Assembly (NCBI GenBank): GCA_020216655.1
Contig: JAIWNU010000099.1
Span: 1 to 10,000 of the forward strand
Length of the DNA: 10,000 bases
Source: Treponema sp.
Lineage (GTDB): Bacteria; Spirochaetota; Spirochaetia; Treponematales; Breznakiellaceae
Direction: 5' to 3'
A program made the position numbers and the translations under genes. A model generated the notes under the pieces. That model saw only the letters and a program-made list of their open reading frames with translations. It searched no databases and was not told the DNA's origin. Below, one piece after another: positions 1 to 5,829 of this stretch. Position 1 is the stretch's first letter, and each line of letters starts with the position of its first letter.

Positions 1-36
1 GTTCCCCCGATGGAGGTAGGTAACAAAGGCGCTTAA
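1..36 (+). other. Possible 3' tail of an upstream gene
   Basis: All three plus-strand frames close early: TAG at 17-19, TAA at 21-23 and TAA at 34-36. Any upstream plus-strand gene must therefore end by position 36. In frame 1 the last residues would be VPPMEVGNKGA, with the stop one base before the ATG at 38, a spacing typical of coupled operon genes. A binding protein or another transporter gene would be expected here from the permeases that follow, but 36 bases are too few to identify it, and no frame can be preferred with confidence. Confidence 0.25.
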
Positions 37-37
37 T

Positions 38-1012
38 ATGCTGTCCACTTTTTTTTTTTTTTTCCATTGTATGTACGACGGTACCCAACGCCTTGTACGG
101 CGCGGTAAGCTTATAAAAACCATGGTGACCCAGCGGCAAATGCTCATCATGTCGGTCCCCATAATTCTCTATGTCATTCTCTTTAGCTATGTTCCGCTTT
201 GGGGCTGGACCATGGCATTCCAGAATTTCCGGCCTTCTAAAAGCTTTTTTCAGCAAGAATGGGTTGGGCTTAAGTGGTTCAAGTTCCTTTTTTCTGATCC
301 CGTGTTTCTCAGGACAGTTCGCAATACATTGATGATGAGCATCATCAATACAACCTTGGGTTTTGTATCTGCCATAGGTTTTGCGCTTCTCTTGAACGAA
401 ATTAAAAGTGTTGCCTTTAAACGTATTACCCAAACGATTTCCTATTTGCCCCACTTCCTTTCATGGGTGATTGTTACCGGTCTTGTGGCTACCATGCTTT
501 CGGTCGAAGACGGGGCCGTCAACAACGTGCTCATGTTCTTGGGGCTTATTAAAGAGCCGGTGCTCTGGCTGTCGGAACCAAAATATTTTTGGGGTGTCGT
601 CGGAGCAACCTATGTGTGGAAGGAACTAGGCTGGAATACTATCATCTATCTGGCTGCAATTGCCGGTGTTGATCCGACCCTTTACGAAGCGGCGGAGATA
701 GACGGCTGCGGAAGATGGCGTAAAATGTGGTATATTACGCTGCCCAGTATTAAGCCGACCATAGTCATTTTGCTTATCCTCAGTATTGGCCATATCCTCG
801 ATGCAGGATTTGAAATGCAGTACCTCCTGCGCAACGGATTGGTTCAAGACGTTTCAGATACTATCGATATTTATGTTCTCATGTTCGGACTTCAGCGTTC
901 CAACTATTCCCTGGCAACTGCTGCGGGACTGTTCAAAAATGTGGTGAACATGACCCTTATCTTCGCAGCAAACGAACTGGTCAAACGGACTGGAGAGGAG
1001 CGCCTGATATGA
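38..1012 (+). CDS. ABC transporter permease, LplB family (carbohydrate uptake, CUT1 type)
   Basis: This is an inner-membrane permease subunit of a binding-protein-dependent ABC importer, probably for an oligosaccharide or sugar derivative; the substrate cannot be read from sequence. The product is 324 residues, near the family norm. About six hydrophobic helices are visible, roughly at 36-56, 95-120, 133-155, 183-210, 240-260 and 298-315. The cytoplasmic EAA coupling loop, which contacts the ATPase, is clear at about 216-236 (YEAAEIDG...ITLP). The sequence PLWGWTMAFQNF after helix 1 is typical of LplB proteins. The start is uncertain. ATG38 has only a weak AAGG at 26-29, and it would encode five Phe from a poly-T run followed by a charged stretch unlike a membrane helix. 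ATG71 (residue 12) gives a more usual N-terminus but has no visible ribosome site, and ATG122 is a third option. The stop overlaps the next gene by 4 bases. Confidence 0.9.
   Translation: MLSTFFFFFHCMYDGTQRLVRRGKLIKTMVTQRQMLIMSVPIILYVILFSYVPLWGWTMAFQNFRPSKSFFQQEWVGLKWFKFLFSDPVFLRTVRNTLMMSIINTTLGFVSAIGFALLLNEIKSVAFKRITQTISYLPHFLSWVIVTGLVATMLSVEDGAVNNVLMFLGLIKEPVLWLSEPKYFWGVVGATYVWKELGWNTIIYLAAIAGVDPTLYEAAEIDGCGRWRKMWYITLPSIKPTIVILLILSIGHILDAGFEMQYLLRNGLVQDVSDTIDIYVLMFGLQRSNYSLATAAGLFKNVVNMTLIFAANELVKRTGEERLI
49..63 (+). repeat. Homopolymer run of 15 T at the start of the permease gene
   Basis: Fifteen consecutive T bases lie 9 bases after the ATG at 38 and encode the Phe run at residues 5-9. 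Loss of one T would lead to a TAA at 114-116, and gain of one T to a TAA at 106-108. The tract would therefore behave as an on/off switch if translation starts at ATG38. If the true start is ATG71 or ATG122, the run is in the 5' leader instead. No GC-rich hairpin precedes it, so it does not look like the U-tract of a terminator. Confidence 0.9.
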
Positions 1013-1908
1013 AAAGAAGAATAAATTACAACGAGATTGCCTTCAACAGTTTTAACACGACCCTCATGGTTTTATTCTCTGTGGTAATGCTCTATCCCTT
1101 TTGGAATACAATTGCCGTGTCCTTTAACGAGGCGGTCGATACTATCCGGGGCGGCATTACCCTGTTTCCCCGGCGTTTTACATTGCAGAATTACCGTCTT
1201 GTCTTTTCTACCGGTACAATCTTTAATGCCTTCTTTGTATCCGTAGCCCGTACGGTAATTAACGTGGTGACCAATGTCTTCTTTACTTCCATGATCGCCT
1301 ATGTGTTGTCCCGGCCTAATTTCGTATTCCGGAAATCCTTTACGGTCATCCTGGTCATTTCCATGTACATCAACGCAGGTCTTATTCCTACCTATTTTTT
1401 GATTAAAAACCTGCGGCTGCTTAATACCTTCTGGGTCTATATTATTCCCAGCATGGTAAGTGCCTTTAATTTCCTTGTGATTCGTACCTTCCTGAAAAGC
1501 ATTCCCGAAAGCATTATCGAATCGGTTCGGATCGATGGGGGAAGCGATTTTGTTATCTTTTTCAAAATCATTCTGCCCCTGAGTAAGCCCGTTTTGGCAA
1601 CGGTGGCCCTCTTTGTTGCCGTCGGCGCATGGAACTCCTGGTTCGATACCCTGATTTATGCATCCAGCAAGGTGAACCTGCACACCCTGCAATACAAGTT
1701 GATGGAATTCCTCCAGTCGAGCCAGGCCCAGTCCCGAGGTGCCGGGGACATTGGGGCCATGGCGCTTTCAAAGTCTTCTAATATGGTAACCCCGGTGAGT
1801 ATTCGGGCGGCCATAACGGTTATCGCGGCCACTCCAATAATCCTCGTGTATCCCTTTATTCAGCGGTACTTTGTCATCGGTATGAACCTCGGGGGAGTCA
1901 AAGAATAG
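1009..1908 (+). CDS. ABC transporter permease, YtcP/LplC-like (CUT1 type)
   Basis: This is the second permease of the same importer and should pair with the upstream LplB-like protein in the membrane. The product is 299 residues, normal for the family. Hydrophobic segments lie at about 17-37, 71-99, 108-133, 141-160, 192-214 and 264-284. The EAA loop is at about 171-190 (ESVRIDGG...IILP), and the C-terminal ending (RYFVIGMNLGGVKE) is characteristic of this subfamily. The ATG lies in an ATGA overlap with the preceding stop, and GGAGAGGAG at 992-1000 is a strong ribosome site 8 bases away, so the start is secure and translational coupling is likely. No ATPase gene follows. Many CUT1 systems of this type share an ATPase encoded elsewhere, which may apply here. 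Its last 11 bases overlap the convergent esterase gene. Confidence 0.93.
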   Translation: MKRRINYNEIAFNSFNTTLMVLFSVVMLYPFWNTIAVSFNEAVDTIRGGITLFPRRFTLQNYRLVFSTGTIFNAFFVSVARTVINVVTNVFFTSMIAYVLSRPNFVFRKSFTVILVISMYINAGLIPTYFLIKNLRLLNTFWVYIIPSMVSAFNFLVIRTFLKSIPESIIESVRIDGGSDFVIFFKIILPLSKPVLATVALFVAVGAWNSWFDTLIYASSKVNLHTLQYKLMEFLQSSQAQSRGAGDIGAMALSKSSNMVTPVSIRAAITVIAATPIILVYPFIQRYFVIGMNLGGVKE

Positions 1909-2698
1909 TATTCTTCTTTATAAACTCCGCCGCACGGCGAAACACCTCCTGTCGTTGAGCGTCCCTGGTCAGTACATGGCCGGACCCCGACAGGAGGATT
2001 TTTTCTTTTTTGGGGCTGCCCAGGGCTCCATAAATGGATTCCAGGCAGAACTCGCTGCCCAGGGGCAGGGCGTTATCGTCTTTGGAGTAGATGAGCAGGG
2101 TCGGTACCGAAAGCCGCGGCAGGGCGTCCCGCAATTTGCCTAAAAGCAGGTTGAGCTCCCCGATAGACCGCAGGGGGTTGTGGCTGTAACAAATATGGTC
2201 CCAGGCCGCTTCCTTGTCGAACCAACCCCTTTCTGGGTCCGCATGTTCCTTAGGCATAAGGGGCTGAAACTTGCTGAGAATCTTCGTGTACTTTAGCCGC
2301 CAGTCGTCGGGAAGGGCATAGGGGGACGCCATAGCGATTACACCCTGTACCGGTAATATGCTTCCAAAAAGGAGCGCCAGGGCAGCCCCCATAGAAAGGC
2401 CCGCGAGGTATATGGTGTTTGTCCTGTCCCGCAGAAGATAATAGGCTTCCTCCACCGACGCCATCCAGTCCCGGTGGGTAGACCGGATCATATCATCCAG
2501 GTTTGTTGCATGTCCTGCAAGCCGGGGCCCAAGACAGGAAAATCCCTCAGTTCTATTAAGATATTCTCCCATCCAGCGCATTTCCTTAGGGGTTCCGGTA
2601 AACCCGTGAATCAGGAGCACCCCTGGTGCATTTTTTTCGCCTGCAAAATAAAAGGGCTCAGCGCCCCGTATGATTTGTGTTTGTGCGGTATCTTTCAT
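1898..2698 (-). CDS. Alpha/beta-hydrolase, carboxylesterase / monoacylglycerol lipase (Est30 type)
   Basis: This is a predicted cytoplasmic serine hydrolase that would cleave short-chain esters or monoacylglycerols. In its 266 residues the oxyanion-hole motif HGFTGTP is at 31-37. The nucleophile elbow GLSMG is at 100-104 with Ser102. The probable acid is Asp208 (in YSKDDNALP) and the catalytic base is His241 (in SGSGHVLT). The order, spacing and length agree with Geobacillus Est30-like carboxylesterases. There is no signal peptide. The start is supported by the distance to the HGF motif, as in Est30. No Shine-Dalgarno sequence precedes the ATG; an AAGGAA lies about 20 bases upstream, which is too far. 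A promoter placed so that transcription starts about at the ATG suggests a leaderless mRNA. The physiological substrate is unknown. Confidence 0.9.
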   Translation of the reverse strand: MKDTAQTQIIRGAEPFYFAGEKNAPGVLLIHGFTGTPKEMRWMGEYLNRTEGFSCLGPRLAGHATNLDDMIRSTHRDWMASVEEAYYLLRDRTNTIYLAGLSMGAALALLFGSILPVQGVIAMASPYALPDDWRLKYTKILSKFQPLMPKEHADPERGWFDKEAAWDHICYSHNPLRSIGELNLLLGKLRDALPRLSVPTLLIYSKDDNALPLGSEFCLESIYGALGSPKKEKILLSGSGHVLTRDAQRQEVFRRAAEFIKKNTIL

Positions 2699-2704
2699 GC
2701 ATTC

Positions 2705-2733
2705 AGTGTAGAATGGAAATTCCTTGCTGGCAA
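2705..2733 (-). promoter_or_regulatory. Predicted sigma-70 promoter of the esterase gene (leaderless)
   Basis: Read on the minus strand, TTGCCA (2733-2728) is followed after exactly 17 bases by TACACT (2710-2705). The expected start point, about 7 bases further on, falls at or next to the A of the esterase ATG at 2698, which would give a leaderless transcript. This agrees with the lack of a ribosome site before that ATG. The -35 box overlaps the -35 box of the divergent promoter by two bases. Confidence 0.5.
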
Positions 2734-2751
2734 CTAAAAATAACCTATACT
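2724..2751 (+). promoter_or_regulatory. Predicted sigma-70 promoter of the membrane protein/AAA+ operon
   Basis: TTGCTG (2724-2729), a 16-base spacer and TATACT (2746-2751) form a plausible promoter. The -10 box is good and the -35 box matches consensus only in its TTG. Transcription would start near 2758, leaving a leader of about 17 bases that contains the strong ribosome site GAGGAGGTG at 2762-2770. Its -35 box collides with that of the divergent esterase promoter. Confidence 0.5.
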
Positions 2752-2774
2752 AGTACCATGCGAGGAGGTGAGCC

Positions 2775-3164
2775 ATGGGTAATGATAAGGAGAATAACAT
2801 TGCGGATTCCCGGATGCTGGAGGAGATTAACAACTTTTACCGCGAACGGGAACGGATACGGGATGCAATCGGCAAAATCGGAGGTATTCAGTATTCTAAG
2901 GCAGACACGGTAGTGAATATTCTTTTTATTATTTTGGTGGTGGGTTTTTTCAGTGTGGAGCTTGTGTTTAAGCCCCTGCCTACCACGGTTTCTATAGAAA
3001 TCGGTGTGTTTCTTGTTTCCATGAAAATTGTCTGGATGATTCACGCGAACCAAAAGTTCAACCATTTTGTGTTCTGGGTCCTTAATTCTCTGGAATTCAG
3101 GATGAATACGGCGACCCATATGCTTGAGTATCTGGAAAAAAAGATAGATTTACTGCAAAAATAA
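2775..3164 (+). CDS. Small two-helix membrane protein of unknown function
   Basis: I do not recognise a family for this 129-residue protein. Residues 1-40 are charged and probably helical (EEINNFYRERERIRDAIGK). A hydrophobic helix runs from about 45 to 65 (TVVNILFIILVVGFF...), followed by a short turn containing KPLPT and a second helix at about 71-90. Residues 92-129 form a likely cytoplasmic amphipathic helix ending in LEYLEKKIDLLQK. This suggests a hairpin membrane protein with both ends in the cytoplasm. The very strong ribosome site GAGGAGGTG at 2762-2770 secures the start. It is the first gene of an apparent two-gene operon, 31 bases ahead of an AAA+ ATPase, so a role as membrane anchor or partner of that ATPase is a reasonable but untested inference. 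Confidence 0.85.
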   Translation: MGNDKENNIADSRMLEEINNFYRERERIRDAIGKIGGIQYSKADTVVNILFIILVVGFFSVELVFKPLPTTVSIEIGVFLVSMKIVWMIHANQKFNHFVFWVLNSLEFRMNTATHMLEYLEKKIDLLQK

Positions 3165-3195
3165 GGGCAGAACCGGAGCGCAAGGAGTAGTATTC

Positions 3196-4947
3196 ATGGC
3201 TGAACAGCTCATAGTTAAAAACTTAGGGTTTATTAAAATTCTTCCCTCCTGGGCCCAGGAGCTTTCTTATAAGTACTGTTCCAAGACAGCGAACCTGTAT
3301 CTGATTCACGGCAATATCCGGGACTTTCTGCCCCACAAGATGAACGAAGGAGAGTTTATCTTTGTCCGCATTCAAGAGTATATCGCTGAAGTTCTCTTCG
3401 GTAACCGGGATATCATCGCTTTTTATGACCGGTCCAGCGGCGTCTCCTTTTGTACGAAGGAAATGGCCCGGGATTACCAGAAGGCTATGACGGCCCGTTT
3501 CCCCGATGTCGATGTGGCGGACTTTGTGTCCGCGGACCCGGAAAAGAGTTTTTTTTATCTGGAAAAATACTTTTTGATGAACATCCCCGAAAAGCGGCGG
3601 ATTGTGCTCATTATCGATTCCGCCGAAACGGTGGTGCCTTCCAGCGATATTGCCCGGCTTAGCGAGGAAGACCGGTATTGCCTAGTGACCCTTAACCGCT
3701 GGTCCCATGACCCCATTTTTACCAAAGGGGATGTATCGGTGCTTTTGCTCACAGAAAACCTGGCAGACCTGTCGCCCCGGCTCGTGGGGTCCCCTTCTAC
3801 GGTAAAGGTGGGTATCCCTATTCCTGACCAGGAGGTGCGCCAGCAGTTCCTTGAGTTTTTGGAGAAACAGGGGACCCTGCTCCTCGACCGGGGGCTGGAT
3901 TGCAGGCGGGTGGCGGCGGTAACGAGCGGCCTTAACCTCATGAACCTGAACCGCCTTGCTTCGGAAAGCTACCAGGAGGATATGCCCCTTTCTCTTGAGT
4001 ATATACGGCAGAAAAAAAAGGAAATTATCGAAAACGAGGCAGCGGGGCTCCTGGAATTTATGGAAACGAATCATGATCTTTCCTATGTGTCGGGCCATGA
4101 TTTTGTAAAAAAGCGCTTTAAAAATGCCGCCCGGGCGATAAAACAGGGCCGGCTCGATGTGCTCCCCATGGGGTACCTTATTGCAGGGCCGGTGGGGACG
4201 GGAAAAAGCTTTATGGTGAGCGCCTTTGCTGGGGAAATCGGGATCCCTATGGTAAAGTTCCGTAATTTCCGTTCCAAGTGGCAGGGGGTTACCGAATCTA
4301 ACCTGGAAAAGGTGTTAAATATTTTAAAAGCCATGGCGCCCGTGGCGGTTATGATCGACGAGGCCGACGCGTTTCTCGGTGACCGGGACCAGGAGGGAGA
4401 TTCGGGCACCAGCAACCGGGTGTTCGCCCAGATTGCCAGTTTTATGGGCAATACGGAGTACCGGGGTAAAATCATCTGGTTCCTTATTACCTGTAGGCCG
4501 GACCTGATTCCTATTGACCTTAAGCGGCAGGGCCGGGCAGAAGAGCACCTTGCCCTGTTCTACCCGGAAACGGAGGCGGAAAAGATTGCCCTCTTTGATA
4601 CCCTGGTACGCAAGCTGGATCTTTCCATCCGGAAATTTCCTATTACCGATGTATTGCGGCGCTTTAAATACGAATTTTCTGGGGCAGACCTGGAGGCTGT
4701 CCTCATCCGGGCTAAATTCAGGGCCGCCATGGACGAACGGTCCTTTGTGACCCGGGAAGACCTGGAAGAAGCGATGGCGGACTTTGTGCCCCCCGCGTAC
4801 CCCTATGAAATCGAACTGCAGAACCTGGTGGCGGTGCTGGAATGCACCTCCAAAGAAATGGTCCCTAAGCGGTTTCAGAACTTGGACCGGACCAAGCTCG
4901 TGCGGGATATTCGGGAACTAAAGTCCCTCATCGGCGAACGGGAGTAG
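3196..4947 (+). CDS. AAA+ ATPase, Ycf46-like, with a degenerate N-terminal ATPase-like half
   Basis: This is a 583-residue cytoplasmic AAA+ protein whose substrate is unknown. The active module is C-terminal. Walker A is GPVGTGKS at 331-338, a pore-loop-like KWQG is at 361-364 with Trp362 where classical AAA proteins have Tyr or Phe, and Walker B is VAVMIDEAD at 383-391. GDSGTSNRV is at 401-409, and LKRQGR at 442-447 holds two candidate arginine fingers (R444, R447). FSGADLE at 494-500 marks the lid. The sensor-1 position in TCRPD has Cys433 where Asn is usual. The GDSGT(T/S)NRV motif and overall plan recall Ycf46 of cyanobacteria and plastids. Residues 33-215 look like a decayed AAA half: a hydrophobic strand with IDSAE at 140-144, then LLLTENLADLSPRLV, but no Walker A. 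AAGGAG at 3182-3187 supports the start. The small membrane protein lies just upstream. Confidence 0.9.
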   Translation: MAEQLIVKNLGFIKILPSWAQELSYKYCSKTANLYLIHGNIRDFLPHKMNEGEFIFVRIQEYIAEVLFGNRDIIAFYDRSSGVSFCTKEMARDYQKAMTARFPDVDVADFVSADPEKSFFYLEKYFLMNIPEKRRIVLIIDSAETVVPSSDIARLSEEDRYCLVTLNRWSHDPIFTKGDVSVLLLTENLADLSPRLVGSPSTVKVGIPIPDQEVRQQFLEFLEKQGTLLLDRGLDCRRVAAVTSGLNLMNLNRLASESYQEDMPLSLEYIRQKKKEIIENEAAGLLEFMETNHDLSYVSGHDFVKKRFKNAARAIKQGRLDVLPMGYLIAGPVGTGKSFMVSAFAGEIGIPMVKFRNFRSKWQGVTESNLEKVLNILKAMAPVAVMIDEADAFLGDRDQEGDSGTSNRVFAQIASFMGNTEYRGKIIWFLITCRPDLIPIDLKRQGRAEEHLALFYPETEAEKIALFDTLVRKLDLSIRKFPITDVLRRFKYEFSGADLEAVLIRAKFRAAMDERSFVTREDLEEAMADFVPPAYPYEIELQNLVAVLECTSKEMVPKRFQNLDRTKLVRDIRELKSLIGERE

Positions 4948-4965
4948 CCCCGTGGGCGTTCAGAG

Positions 4966-4994
4966 TTGGCAAAGCCTCTGCTATTGTATATGAT
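4966..4994 (+). promoter_or_regulatory. Predicted sigma-70 promoter of deoC
   Basis: TTGGCA (4966-4971) and TATGAT (4989-4994) are separated by 17 bases, and each matches consensus at five of six positions. The start point would be near 5001, giving a leader of about 24 bases. The -10 box overlaps TTGTATATGA at 4984-4993, which matches 8 of 10 bases of the palindrome upstream of pnrA. The imperfect inverted repeat CAGAG...CTCTG (4961-4980) spans the -35 box. Confidence 0.65.
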
Positions 4995-5024
4995 GGTAGC
5001 CCCCACAAGAGGAAGGAGTAAATT

Positions 5025-5696
5025 ATGTCGAAAGAATGGACGAAAGCTTCAATAGCCAAGACTATTGATCATACCCTCTTAAAACCTACCGCTACTGCAG
5101 AACAGGTCCGCGAACTGTGCGCGGAAGCCCGGGCAAATCATTTTGCCTCGGTCTGCGTAAATCCCCGGTGGGTGCCCCTGGTAGCCAAGGAGCTGAACAA
5201 CAGCGATGTGCTGGTGTGTACAGTCATCGGTTTTCCCCTGGGTGCCAATCCGACGGAAATAAAAGTGGAAGAGACCAAATGGGCTGTTAAAAATGGGGCC
5301 CAGGAAGTGGATATGGTCATCGATCTGGGAGCCATGAAGGGCGGTGACTATAAAGCGGTGGAAGAAGATATCCGGGCGGTCGTAAAAGCCGCCGGCAAGG
5401 CAACGGTTAAGGTGATTATCGAAACCTGCTTCCTTTCCAACGATGAAAAACGGATAGCCTGCGAAGCGGCTATGAAGGCCGGCGCCCACTTTGTAAAAAC
5501 CTCTACCGGTTTTGGTACCGGCGGTGCGACGGTGGAGGATGTTAAGCTCATGCGGAAAACCGTAGGGGAAACCATGAAGGTGAAGGCCTCTGGCGGGGTG
5601 CGGTCCTACCATGATGCGATTGCCATGCTCGAAGCGGGGGCTGACCGTATCGGGACATCCTCCGGTGTGGCTATTGTTGCAGAACTTCCGGAGTAA
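5025..5696 (+). CDS. deoC: Deoxyribose-phosphate aldolase
   Basis: DeoC cleaves 2-deoxy-D-ribose-5-phosphate to acetaldehyde and D-glyceraldehyde-3-phosphate, the last step in using the sugar of deoxynucleosides. The product is 223 residues, standard for the short bacterial form, and is cytoplasmic. Recognisable elements are IDHTLLKP (14-21), EVDMVIDLG (94-102) with the probable proton-relay Asp96, the Schiff-base lysine Lys158 in [13 protein letters not shown] (156-168), the second catalytic lysine Lys187 in KVKASGGVR (185-193), and the phosphate-binding end [10 protein letters not shown] (205-214). AAGGAG at 5013-5018 is 6 bases before the ATG. The gene has its own promoter and lies 133 bases ahead of a nucleoside-uptake operon, which fits its role in nucleoside catabolism. 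Confidence 0.97.
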   Translation: MSKEWTKASIAKTIDHTLLKPTATAEQVRELCAEARANHFASVCVNPRWVPLVAKELNNSDVLVCTVIGFPLGANPTEIKVEETKWAVKNGAQEVDMVIDLGAMKGGDYKAVEEDIRAVVKAAGKATVKVIIETCFLSNDEKRIACEAAMKAGAHFVKTSTGFGTGGATVEDVKLMRKTVGETMKVKASGGVRSYHDAIAMLEAGADRIGTSSGVAIVAELPE

Positions 5697-5705
5697 TTGG
5701 CTGTT

Positions 5706-5740
5706 TCTGGTATAGTCCGCGCTTAGCTGATTATACCAGA
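5706..5740. repeat. Inverted repeat between deoC and pnrA
   Basis: TCTGGTATA (5706-5714) and TATACCAGA (5732-5740) are perfect complements, giving a 9-base-pair stem around a 17-base loop. The stem is rich in A and T and is followed by ATTGTATACAATTTT, not a clean U-tract, so it would be a poor intrinsic terminator for deoC. It directly abuts the palindrome at 5741-5750 and may instead be part of a regulatory site upstream of the pnrA promoter. Confidence 0.5.
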
Positions 5741-5750
5741 TTGTATACAA
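5741..5750. promoter_or_regulatory. Palindrome TTGTATACAA, candidate operator
   Basis: This perfect 10-base palindrome ends 5 bases before the -35 box of the pnrA promoter. Its size and symmetry fit the binding site of a dimeric helix-turn-helix regulator, and its GT...AC core resembles GntR-family operators. A related sequence, TTGTATATGA, lies on the deoC -10 box. No regulator gene is present in the window, so the assignment is inference only. Confidence 0.4.
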
Positions 5751-5755
5751 TTTTC

Positions 5756-5784
5756 TTGACGCACTTATTTAAAGCGCGTATAAT
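5756..5784 (+). promoter_or_regulatory. Strong sigma-70 promoter of the pnrA operon
   Basis: TTGACG (5756-5761, five of six consensus bases) and a perfect TATAAT (5779-5784) are separated by the ideal 17 bases. Transcription should start near 5791, leaving a leader of about 39 bases with the ribosome site AGGAGG at 5820-5825. It is the strongest promoter visible in the window, as expected for an abundant binding lipoprotein. Confidence 0.85.
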
Positions 5785-5829
5785 ACTAGTCCGGCTCAAA
5801 AAAGCCCTACAAGTTTTTTAGGAGGAACT

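Noticed and set aside
1072..1692. Long open frame on the minus strand within the second sugar permease
   Set aside because: It lies wholly inside a gene with clear family motifs and its product is a low-complexity polar sequence with no recognisable domain or ribosome site.
4947..4957. GCCC-CGT-GGGC hairpin right after the AAA+ gene
   Set aside because: It has a four-base stem with no U-tract after it, so it is not a credible terminator.
5079..5750. Minus-strand open frame of 223 codons over deoC
   Set aside because: It is the complement of a textbook DeoC. The translation has no recognisable motif and owes its length to codon bias of the opposite strand.
5793..5806. Small hairpin GGCT-CAAAAA-AGCC in the pnrA leader
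   Set aside because: Four base pairs are not enough to claim an RNA regulatory element, and no known riboswitch core was visible in the short leader.
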